NCBI GenBank assembly: GCA_030141605.1
Contig: JAQGDQ010000193.1
Coordinates: 352,501 to 411,259, forward strand
Length of the DNA: 58,759 nucleotides
Direction of reading: 5' to 3'
Source: Tubiluchus corallicola
Taxonomy: Eukaryota; Priapulida; Priapulimorpha; Priapulimorphida; Tubiluchidae
Part shown: piece after piece, positions 1 to 33,675 of the stretch
Layout of the letters: each line of letters begins with the position of its first letter
How positions within the stretch are numbered: the first letter of the stretch is position 1
The notes under the pieces: model-generated
Databases searched by the model: none
What the model was told of the DNA's origin: nothing
Seen by the model: only the letters and a program-made list of their open reading frames with translations
Translations under genes and position numbers: made by a program

Positions 1-412
1 GTTTAGACATTGGGCATGTAGAATTCTAAAATAAAGGAAATCTACCCTCAAGACAGGTAAACAGTAATTCAGCAAAAAAAACTAGACACGCTTGTCAGCA
101 CCAATTCCAAGTACTTTGGCACTGTTATGTTTTGAATCTTGTGCAATTAATCTTCCCGTTTGAAGTGACAGCAGTTTTAATCATATCTTTGTTAAGGTTG
201 ATATGCTTTTAATTTCCGCAGAGTATTATGAAATTGAACTTATCTGACAATGAGGTTTCTTTACTTCAAAAAACATAAGAGGAAATATGCCGACTGTTGC
301 TTGTTCTTTGATCTCATTCATAATCATCCACAAAGCAATAGCATTTTTGATGCTCTTTGTCATTTTTTCTGAAAGTGCTTACACACTTAAATTTATTGCT
401 TTTATATTTAAG

Positions 413-23411
<22,999 letters not shown>

Positions 23412-26382
23412 TCTGGTCACATCTCTTCGCACAACCATACTGAGAGCACATGGACATTTTCGAAGACGTCATACTCTGCGTTGTGATATGTTGTTTGTAA
23501 AATATTGTAAAAATTAAAATTTTCGTGTGCTTTTTTTGTATTACTCTTATTTATTAAGTGGGAAACAAATTGGGTGAAATTGTGAGTTTCCAAATTCCAT
23601 GTTGACAGAGAATTAGAAAAAATTTATATTGATTTTTTTGTAAACTTAATTATAGTGAGAACTACTGCTCTTTTGTAATGCACTGGTGAAAATATTATGT
23701 GATTGTAAACTTAATAATATGGGGAATTGTTGCATTGCTGCTGGCTAGCACAAAGACAATGTTTACGTATTTCAGACATGTTTGATAATGATGTAAGAAT
23801 GCAGTTTTGTAGTTAAAAACAAAAGTTAAAAGTTAAAAATTAAAAATTTTAATAAAGTTGTGTTGTTTTTAATCGTATTATCCTATAGGTTACTATAGGC
23901 TGCAGTCTAGAATACTCAACTTTGGAGGACCCTCAAGCTTTGATAACATTTGGTAAAACATCTGTTTTTTTACTTGTGTTGAAATATGTGCTAATTTGGT
24001 GAGGCACTATGAAGAATATTTTTATTTGCAAACGTAAGATAGCTATTCCAGTGTAACTAAACAATTTGCAACAAGTTTACTTCAAGCTTTGTAAATGTCT
24101 CTGAAATATATGACGAGTAAAAATATTCAAGATGACTGCCGGAAAGTTGGAGGGTTGGCTCCATCTGAGGGAGCTCATATTTCGTTAGCCTAGTGGCCAT
24201 GATTAAGACTCTTCATTGAAATGGAATGGATAATCATGACTTAATGAACATAAAATGGCACATTTGGTAGGATAATTTATTGAAATTGCAGTGAATAGTT
24301 CTGGCATACTTCCCTCTTCATTTAAAAAATAAGAGCCATTGTTTAGACATGATATATATATACCTTCTTAAAAGTTAGTCCCCAAACAATGTTTGATGAA
24401 AATGAAGTACATTTAAATTATTGGCAGTGAAATTGATAAATTGGTACACTGATATTTATGTTGTCTTTGCTTGTGGTGTCTTATCACAATCGAAGAAAAC
24501 TTGGTGAAAACTTTGTATTATTTTGTTGTTCTGCTGTTACTAGGAGATTATTGGTGATTAGCTATAATTACTGTGTTTTTTGTGATGTCAGTTTTGCTCT
24601 TGCATCTTGTTATCCTAACATTCATGATTATTATCAATGAATCAGTTAGATTCACTTAGGATTTAGGGTTCCCAACTCCTCAATTGCCGATTCCTGGACT
24701 GGTGAATGGATTTGGGTACAGGGGGATTATGGGAGACTTGCAAAGGTGTAAAGGACTCTTTATGCAGTGCTCACAGGCGTGACTCATTTTAGAGACTTGC
24801 ATAGAAAGTGCATTTTTTGAAGTAACATTATATTTTGAGTTGTGTTTGAATCATGACTGGTGCTTTCATGAAAAACTAGCAAATGTTGACAATTGAAGAA
24901 AATAATCCGTTATTAAAGAGGATTGGACTGGCTACATGATAGGAGTATGTATTTTTACCCTATGTTTTGTCAAAACTATTAAATGCTGTGACACTTTGTG
25001 TTCAAGGCATTGTTTATATTTCTCATTGGCTTAACTCCCAATTTCTGTTTAGTCCTGTTCAACGCTAAACGTTGTAGAACCATTTGATTAAAAAGTCTGA
25101 TTAAAATTTATTAATAAGGGTATTTTTTTGAAGAACTAATGCTTTTTTCTATCTAGTCTTATCTTACTAGTCAGCATTGTACTTATTAATATTATTTTAA
25201 ATTTATTTTTACAAGGAACATTAAAATCAGTTGTGATCTATATGTCTACCTGTCATGTTGTGTTTTTGTTGCTTTGTTCATCATACATACAGACATTGTA
25301 AACAATGTTTAAAGTTGTTGGTTTAATGAATAAACAAATAAATAGTACTTGGGTTGTCTTGAGAATTGTCTGTCTATATTAGTGCATGTGGGGGTCTGAA
25401 CAATTGCTGAAAAGATGCTAACACATTTCTGTCGGATCAGTATCTGATGTTGGGGTATTATTCTTGGTAGTGAGTTGGGTTCCAGTCCTGCTGTTGAATA
25501 CTGAGTTTTTGCTTGTGGTATGCTGAATTATATCAGGAAGCATCAGACAAAATCTTTTTAAATTGGCAAAAATTGAAAATCTTGTTATGAACAAGTTGTC
25601 AATCAATCAGTGTGATTCTTCTTTGTTGGTCAGAAGGTGTTGGTAGATCTTAATTTCTGTTATTTTGGTTCAGCATAAAAAGTAATGAATTAAATGTGTT
25701 TTCTCAAAATTTTGTAATCTAGAAACGTTATTTTCCCTTTCTTGATTGTTTCTCTGCTAAATGTTGTTCTTTCCTTCTTTACCATTTCAGATTGTTCAAC
25801 ACTAGAAACAACAAAAGTGAGTTTAAGGTCTTTTATCAAATTACGTAAATTAACTTCTTCTGATTTCGCTTCATTGTATACACATTTGTCTTAGTAAGCA
25901 ACAACACCCTAGGGTAGTTCAATGGAAGAGTCGCAGGGATTTAAGAGGCACAATAAGAAGGTGGTCTCAGAGTTATAGGAAGATTCCAGGATGGTGTCTT
26001 AGTTTGATCCAAAGATGATTACAGCTTGCAGATGAAGCAGGGTTCCTAGTAAGTTCTGGAAGCTCTGATGCTTTACTTTACACAGTCAACACAATTAAGA
26101 CTAATAGGCCATGGCCACTATTGTGCTCTTACACTACAATTCTTTATTTTTCATTTTCGAATGTCGTTGCAAAAATGAAAACAATAGAAGCAATGGTGAA
26201 GTGAAGTTATAGAACAAATGATAAATAGAACAAATTAAAAAATGGAACAGAAAACTAAGATAATCTTAAAAGAACAATGTGTTGTACCTGTAAAAATTAC
26301 AGTAAAACTATATCAATATGGTTCAACAATGTAAATAATCGACCTGTTTAGTTAAATGGGCATTGTACATTAATTTTTTTAG
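23412..26382. other. Intergenic region between Roco and glucosidase (left arm)
   Basis: About 3 kb with no recognised gene. It contains A/T-rich sequence, the dispersed TTTAATAAAGTTGTGTTG motif (about 23,850) and a possible retroelement 3' tail near 25,190-25,350 ending AATAAACAAATAAATAG. A 26-nt stretch at about 25,790-25,815, preceded by a pyrimidine tract plus AG and followed by GTGAGT, could be a 5' UTR exon of the glucosidase. Confidence 0.6.
23513..23518 (+). promoter_or_regulatory. Candidate poly(A) signal of the Roco gene
   Basis: ATTAAA lies about 100 nt after the stop codon in A/T-rich sequence. It is the first reasonable signal downstream, but in DNA this A/T-rich a chance match is easy. 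Confidence 0.3.
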
Positions 26383-27954
26383 CCCTGGAAATGTTCTGCC
26401 TCATTGTGTTTTTGCTGTTAGCAGCTGTTCTTTCAGAGGATATATGCCCTTCTTTTATCCAAGAGGGGCACCGTAGAGAATGCGAAACATCCACAGAAAC
26501 AGAAAGTGAATGTGTAAAACAAGGATGTGTCTGGTGTGATTCTTCACACGGTAAGTCCTGTTCATGATATTTATTCCGCAATTGATTTGTGCTACAATTA
26601 AATGAGACATTTCATTTGACAGGAAGAGAATAAGTGTTCTTTATTCTTAGGACCAAAGATTAAAAGAGTTCCTAATCTGGAACTCAATTGCTGTCATTTG
26701 CAGTTAGTCTCTTGTTGAAATGTGTTCTATTCGCATGAGTTGTATTTATTAACAGTTCTTATTGTTGATAATTGGCGCAAAAACAACACGGACTACAAAC
26801 TACTGGCAACACAAAGATGATAGTCTAGTCTTCTGAACTGGGTCTCTAGTGCCTGTTCAAAACTTTGTCTACACCTTCCATTTCAGATATAAAAAAGGTG
26901 ATTTACGAGAACAACTCAAAAAAGTTCTCATATTCTCCCAGAAAACAACACAAGAGAACGAGTTTCCTTCCAATAAGTTTCCACATAATCTTCTGTAACT
27001 TCAGTTGGCTCACTTTCACTTGATCCGCCAATGTTTAACTCTATTGTACCTTTGCGGAACAAGGTCACGTCTTAAGCCTCTAAATACTCCTCAGAGGAGT
27101 CTATGACTTCATCGTCACTCTGGAAAGGGCAATCGCACAAATGGAGTAATTGGGATTTAAATTTAGAAAAATACGTTGAAGTCACTCGGTGCCAGATGAG
27201 GTGAATTAGGTGCATGGGTCAACAGTTTAAGCTACATTTGGCTGCTCCTGCCACTGCCACCTATGCTGTGTGAATGGGAGCACAATTTCCTGGAGCAACT
27301 ATACACCAGCTCGAAGATTGACTCTCTCTTTTCTCTTGTTTGCTCCCTTGCAACAGCCATTTTGTGGGTTGTAATATCAGGTGCTATAAAGCTGTACTTC
27401 AAAATGGTAATAGCGTTTCTTGTCTCACACTTTCGTAAGAAATTTCGTAAGAATTTATTTGTTTTCTTAAATATTAGGTTTTTAAAATATTTTTGCTGTG
27501 TTTTCTTACTGAACTGTGAACTGCTGCAAGTTGCAGGTGTTTTTTCAGGTGTTCCCTCGTGTTTTCATGACAAGGCTCTAACAGGTTGTAAAACAGAAAT
27601 TCTTACTTCTCAGAGAGTAAATTGCCTTCCCGAACATCATGCCAAGTTTACAAACAAAACTCGTGGCCTTTGCTATGAGAAGGGTTGCTCTTACTGTGCT
27701 ACAGACAATCCCGATGTTCCCCAGTGTTTCTACAGGTATTGTTTCATTATAACTTTATAATTCAAAGTTTCCACAGATGGTCAGGGAGCATACTAACATT
27801 AGGAAGGACCCATTTTTCCCTAACTGGTGGATGGTGTTTCCTTCTTGGCTAAAATTCTTGATATCTTTAATTAATTAGCAGTTGGGTTAATAGTTGTGAA
27901 GAGTATGGTCTATTCTGCTCTGTTACACCTCAACCTATTCTGCTATGTTCAGTA

Positions 27955-28016
27955 AAAAGCTCAAACAGAAGAGCGCGTGATCTGTAATTGCTAGGTTCAG
28001 GATCGAATCCTGGTTG
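27955..28016 (+). repeat. tRNA-Thr(TGT)-like sequence, SINE head or tRNA pseudogene (left arm)
   Basis: AGCTCA..AGAGCGCG resembles a tRNA A box/D arm, CTGTAAT a loop with anticodon TGT, and GGTTCAGGATCGAATCC a T arm/B box. The acceptor stem does not close convincingly, so it is called tRNA-derived rather than a functional tRNA. The mirror copy is at 52880-52941. Confidence 0.5.
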
Positions 28017-28077
28017 TTTTACAATTTCTCCTAGCTTTTTTTAATTAATTAATTGTCTCTACATAATTTACCTTAAC

Positions 28078-28250
28078 CGGTAATAAAGTCACAGGAAAAA
28101 TGTCACAATTTAGGCTAGGAAAAACAGTCATAGGCAAAAAGGCCAATTAATTTTGGCTAGTTTTAGGGTTATGGGAAGTTAGGGTTATTTCTTTTTTCCT
28201 AAGCGATTTTTCTGTGACTTTTTCTGGAGATTTTTTTACAAGTGACTTTT
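28078..28250. repeat. Short palindromic element, copy 1 (AATAAAGTCACAGGAAAA family)
   Basis: It starts GGTAATAAAGTCACAGGAAA, has a central TTAGGGTTA motif and ends with sequence of the complementary type (TTTTTCTGTGACTTTT). It is related to 31576-31710. Non-coding, MITE-like. Mirror copy at about 52640-52820. Confidence 0.5.
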
Positions 28251-29653
28251 TGTACCTGGATTTGCTGTACCAAATAGAAATAATCCTTGGAGAATATTTT
28301 TAGCTAGTAATTATTTTGATTTTCTTGTCTTAAGTGTACAATGTTCGTCAGTCGAAAAAGCAGTTTTCTAGAAATGTTACGTGAAATGAAAGACATTTTT
28401 GCCATGTCAGGAATACCACTGCTACCAATAATAGTAGCAACACAAGAGTTACAAAAATGTAGAAACAAAACATTTATTTGAAATAACGTTTGAAAAAAAT
28501 AATTGAACTTTCCTTTATCACATCCGCTGTGAACTTTTGACTAGCCAAATCTATTGCTGACACTTTTATACTGTCTTTTAAGGTTTCCCGCTCTGGATTG
28601 TCCTTTCCAAGGTGATGACGGTAAGACGGATTGTCTTTCCGGTGAGGCTGCTCCTACAAGGGAGGCTTGTATAGCACGTGGTTGCTACTGGTGCCCTTCG
28701 CAGTCTCCTCAAGCACCTTTTTGCGTATATGGCATACACGAATTCGATCCAAATCTAAGGTACATTTTACACAGAATTATCTCTGTATAATAACAGTAAT
28801 TTATGTGTTAGCGTCCGCACAGTTTGATGTAACCAACAGTTGTAGTGTATTGGAAGGTAATAAACAGTTGTATTTGGCTTATAATTTTTAAAATATGAAT
28901 TTTGTCTAAAACTGTAGATTGTGTATTTTTAATTGGCAAAAATGTCACGGTTACCAATCATAACATTACGTTACCAACCATTTTATATTTATACGTAATT
29001 GTTATTGTACGGACCTATAATGGATAGTCATTGTGGACATGCATTAAATGGAATTTACCCGGCATCCAGAATGCATTATCCACCTGCGGAATAGCTGCAT
29101 ATAAAAAATCATAGGAAATAGCTGCAGAAAAAATAATGCATAACTCAGATCTGATAAATGGATGCCTTGAAACCAATACAAACTGATTTTATCTATTCCG
29201 TATCCGCACAATACATGCGCATTCCGGATGTTTGGTAAATGCCGCTTTACTTGTTTAAAGCAAAAACTCACGAAGAGAAACTATTTTTGATTTTAGTGCA
29301 AAACTGTGCAGCCATTTTTCTCACTATATTACTTTTTAACATGTGTATTTCACTATGTGTTTTTTAATTACAGTATTATTTTACGGCGAGTTCAGACTAG
29401 CATGTTTTCTCGCCTAGTAACTCGCAAGTGTGTTCACACTAGAGAGCAAAATGTGCCGCAATTTACTTTCTTCTCTATTCATTGCGAGAAGTATGAAGAG
29501 TAACTCGTCAAGGCCTTCAGATTAGACAGTAGCTCACAGGAAATCAACATGCAGCAACCATCAGAGAGTTTGCAAACAAACTTGCCAACATATTCGCAAG
29601 ACTTGCAAGCTTGCCGTCAGAGAAAAAACTCACTAGTCTGATCTGATAGAATA

Positions 29654-30023
29654 AGCCTTTTCACAGTTTCGCTTATGCACACGCAGTTGCTTTACATGAA
29701 AGGTTAAGTGAACCCCAGCAACACGTCTTAACTAAACTCGCCACATGATGCGTGAGTAAAGCAAAGCCCCTGCCGCATCAGTTCAGTAACTTCAGTTGTT
29801 TTACGTGGATGCATTGGTCTGTGCGTAGAGTGATTTACTAACAGGATCTTGCTTGGGAACAAAAAAATGAACTAGGTAAGGTTCTAGTTAGCTGTTGAAG
29901 TTGCTACTTTTACAATAGCATGGGCTATGAGGCGATGTCAAGTGTACACAAATGTGTTGTCTGGTTCACTTAACCTTTGACCTTTTCATGATCATCATCA
30001 ATTGCTGGAACTGCGAAAAGGCT
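29654..30023. repeat. MITE-like element with about 60-bp imperfect terminal inverted repeats (left arm)
   Basis: The left end AGCCTTTTCACAGTT...ATGAAAGGTTAAGTGAACC pairs with the right end GGTTCACTTAACCTTTGACC...AACTGCGAAAAGGCT. The element is about 370 bp long, non-coding, with no clear target-site duplication. Mirror copy at 50873-51242. Confidence 0.55.
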
Positions 30024-30264
30024 CATTAGATGGAAAATACTAATTTGTAATATAATTAACACTGATGATAAATGTTTGACTAGTTTGTAGGCTTAATGTT
30101 TTTCTGCAGGGTAAACTGCTTACCTGAGAATTTACTATCTTATACTGAATGCATCCAGAGAGACTGCAAGTGGAGTCCAACATTTGTTCCTGGTGCACCC
30201 TGGTGTTATTTTCCTAAAGATTATGGATATGCTATGATAGGAAAGCCAGCAGTCACTAACAATG

Positions 30265-30355
30265 GCAAGTAATTTCGTCATCGTTATTTTTTGCTTCTGC
30301 AGTTGGTTTTTTGGTAAATGTTCTCAATGTAAACAAACAGCATTTTACATTATAG
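30265..30355 (+). other. GC-AG intron in glucosidase (left copy; mirror at 50631-50541)
   Basis: The exon must end at AATG for the frame to continue as NNG-FKVDLER, and the following bases are GCAAGT. This is the accepted non-canonical GC donor with an otherwise perfect consensus. The mirror copy is identical here, which argues against a base-calling error. Confidence 0.75.
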
Positions 30356-31575
30356 GTTTCAAAGTTGACCTGGAAAGGAGTAGTACTGTTAGTTTATATG
30401 GCGGCGACATTCAGTTTGTCAAATTAGAAGTGGAGTTTCAGACTCGGGAACGCCTTAGAATGAAGGTATGGGATGGTACATGTATATGCTTCTGTTTTTT
30501 GTGTAAATTTTAACTGTCATGCTTTTGCTTCATTTATTTGTATTTTAATGACATGCTGTGCAGCTTTTCGCACTGTTATACTTTTATTTTTGAATTAGTT
30601 TACAGATACTTCGCATTCTCGATTTGAAGTTCCTCTGCGTATAAATGGTAGCGACTTTAAAGCGAAGAACACTCTTTATGACGTAGAGTTTCTTAACGAT
30701 CCTGTTTTTTCATTTCGTGTTTTCCGGAATCAAACTCGTACTGTAATGTAAGTACCATTGGAAGTCTGATTCGCAGTTTTATTTTAGGGTAACTTTCTGA
30801 TTGATGCTTTTGTTCTTCTTGTATTTACCTTTTCTTGTGTTCATTTTTCCCATGTAAGAACTGGCAAAGTTTTACATAATTTTGATACAGTATGCATGCA
30901 GCAGTTAATTACTAAACATGTTTGCCATGATTTCATGAAATTGTTTATGTCTTACTGACAATTTAAGATTTTCCAGATATTAGTCCACAATATGTCAATA
31001 TCCTAAACTGTGTAAAGACAACTTTTGTGTAATATGATTTCAAAATCAGTGCTTTCACACAAATGTGTCTTCCACGGTATAAACATTTTAGCCTAAATTT
31101 CATATTCTGGTGTTCAAAGATAGTTTATTAAAATGATAAAATAAATAGTGCTAAATGTTGTACAGCATTAAGATTTTTTGTGCCATTTAAAACAGTTGTT
31201 TATGTTTCATTTGATACTTTTGTTTATTGTTTTATAGTTTTGATTCTTCTATTGGTGGTTTTACATTTGCTGATCAGTTTTTACAAATAGCTACGAAGCT
31301 TGACACGAATAAGTTGTACGGCTTCGGTGAGCATCAACATGATACGTTTCAGCATGATATGAACTGGAGGAGATGGGGAATGTGGACTCGCGATCATCCT
31401 CCAGCTGTGAGTTTTATACATGGTGTACCAAAAGAAACAGTATACAATGGAATATGATATGCTTACTAATATAACATCATACAAAGTCCAATAAGTGCAA
31501 TCATACTAGGCGGTTAACTACACTTCACACAGTATTTGTAATATGATTTCTTACTACACATAATTTAATAGTGAC

Positions 31576-31710
31576 TGGTAATAAAGTCACAAGAAAAAAT
31601 TGACGAAAATGGTTAAGGTTAGGGTTAGGACTGGGCTATTTCTTTTTTTGAGTTCCTTTTTTCCTGTGACTGTTTTCCATGTCTTTTTTTACCTATGACT
31701 ATTTTACTTA
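31576..31710. repeat. Short palindromic element, copy 2
   Basis: GGTAATAAAGTCACAAGAAA at one end, GGTTAGGGTTAGG in the middle and TTTTTTCCTGTGACTG plus CCTATGACTATTTT at the other end, so it belongs with 28078-28250. Mirror copy at about 49190-49320. Confidence 0.5.
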
Positions 31711-32479
31711 GACTTGGTTTATCACTCATCTGTATTTCTTTGTAATTTCGTTACCACATTTCAAAAGTGCAAATAAATGTATACATATGATATACCACAC
31801 ACATATGATAAAACACAAACATTATGTTTGGTACATAAATATATTTCTACCACATCTTTTCATTGGAACACTTTATAAAGAAGTCTGCTTTTTACAGGCT
31901 TACTGCCCTATTTTTGCAACACAGTATTCAGTCTGATACCATTTGGTTGTTGCATTGATGATGCATTACAACTTTTTATCTAACAAAAATTGTAGCTGTG
32001 AAAACCAAAAATTGGCGCACATTTTTACGCATTTTGATTGACATTTTGGTTGATTTTAGTTGAAAGTGTACCAGCAGCTACATATTCAACTACCAGTTGT
32101 TAACCGAATGTTGATAACCAAATTGTGCTTATCTTCTTTGTTTCTAAATAGCCCTTTTTCTTACTGATGGGTATTTTCGATGGTGTTATTAATGCAGTCG
32201 TAATTGCTTGCTTTTTAAACTAAGTTACTGGTTGTAAACTGTAGTTAAAATTGATTTCTATGAAAGGCTGGAAAATATTTTTTGCATTTTTGGTGGTACC
32301 TGCTAAGAAATAAATAATATTCAGCTTAGCTAACGTTTTGAGATATTACTGTTATTTAAAATTATGAACATGATATTATTTTTTGTAGTATAATGTAAAC
32401 ATGTATGGAGTCCACCCATTTTATGTGCAGTTAGAAAAAGATAACAGCGCACATGCTGTTCTCTTCCTCAATGCAAATG

Positions 32480-33320
32480 CTCAAGGTACTGTAACAGTGT
32501 ACACATTTTTTATTCAAAACACAGTAACGTTTTCTATGTTATTTACTCAATGTACAACAGTATTTTTAAGACTCTTTACTCACAGTATAGTACCATTTTA
32601 CATATTTTTACTCAAGATACAGTAGCATGTTATATGTTCTTTACTCAAGGTACAGTAGCATGTTATATACTCTTTTTCTCAAGGTACAGTAGCATGTTAT
32701 ATGTTCTTTACTCAAGGTACAGTGGCATTTTATATGTTCTTTACTCAATATACAGTAGCATTTTACATCTTCCTTTTGGAAGTTACAACAGCATTTTATT
32801 ATATGGTCTTTTTCTTTGAAGTACAGTACTCTTACATATGTTTAATTTAAGGTACAGTACCTTTTTACTTTTTTGATAATTTGAGGTGGATTCATAGTTC
32901 TTTACTCAAGGTGCAGTAGCATTTTATATGTTCTTTTTCTCAAGGTACAGTAGCATTTTATATGTCCTTTATGTAAGGTACAGTAGCATTTTATATGTTC
33001 TTTACTTAAGGTACAGTAGCATTTTATATGTCCTTTATGTAAGGTACAGTAGCATTTTATATGTTCTTTACTTAAGGTACAGTAGCATTTTATATGTCCT
33101 TTATGTAAGGTACAGTAGCATTTTATACATTCTTTAATACCATTTTACGTATTATTGTCTCAAGTATAGTACCATTTTACATGTTTTTCACTCAATATAC
33201 AGTAGCTTTATACATCTTCCCGACCACAACAGCATTTTATATGGTCTTTTCTTTGAGGTACAGTACTCTTACATATGTGTAATTTAAGATACAGTACTTT
33301 TTTACATTTTTGGTAATTTG
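32480..33320 (+). repeat. 33-bp repeat array starting at the exon 8 splice donor (left arm)
   Basis: The unit is CTCAAGGTACAGTAGCATTT plus TATATGTTCTTTA, with variants TTTATGTAAGG and TTACTTAAGG. The first, most diverged unit begins at the exon 8 border (GCTCAAG|GTACTGTAACAG), so the array seems to have grown from the exon-intron junction, and most units keep a donor-like AAGGTACAGT. The unit is 11 codons long, which explains the Tyr/Ser/Leu/Val-rich open frames here. Confidence 0.85.
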
Positions 33321-33480
33321 AGGTGGATTCATAGTTCATGTGCATGTGCTTCTTATCAATGGCTTTGACCATCTAGTGCTGATACTCATTCGAGGTGGGG
33401 TACTAATGCATTTTGAACGTGTTTCAATCAACATATTGAAACAAAGCTATCAAAAAATTGAAGACTAGGAAATATTATAA

Positions 33481-33675
<195 letters not shown>

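Larger units (their letters stand above)
26391..30264 (+). other. Signal peptide and four trefoil-like (P-type) modules, left copy
   Basis: Exons 1-4 each carry one module. The modules share C-x(n)-C-x4-C and end in C(F/V/Y), as in trefoil domains, but the usual adjacent Cys pair is replaced by C-x-x-C in modules 1-3 (QGCVWC, KGCSYC, RGCYWC), and module 4 has only RDCKWS. The fourth module (VNCLPEN...APWCYFPKDYGY) sits where the single trefoil of animal GAA lies, just before the catalytic sandwich. Exon 3 has phase-2 borders on both sides, so it is a symmetric, duplicable unit. Confidence 0.7.

Noticed and set aside
32401-33137. Tyr/Ser/Leu/Val repeat peptide after exon 8
   Set aside because: Intronic 33-bp array; only the first part (exon 8) is coding in the GH31 frame.
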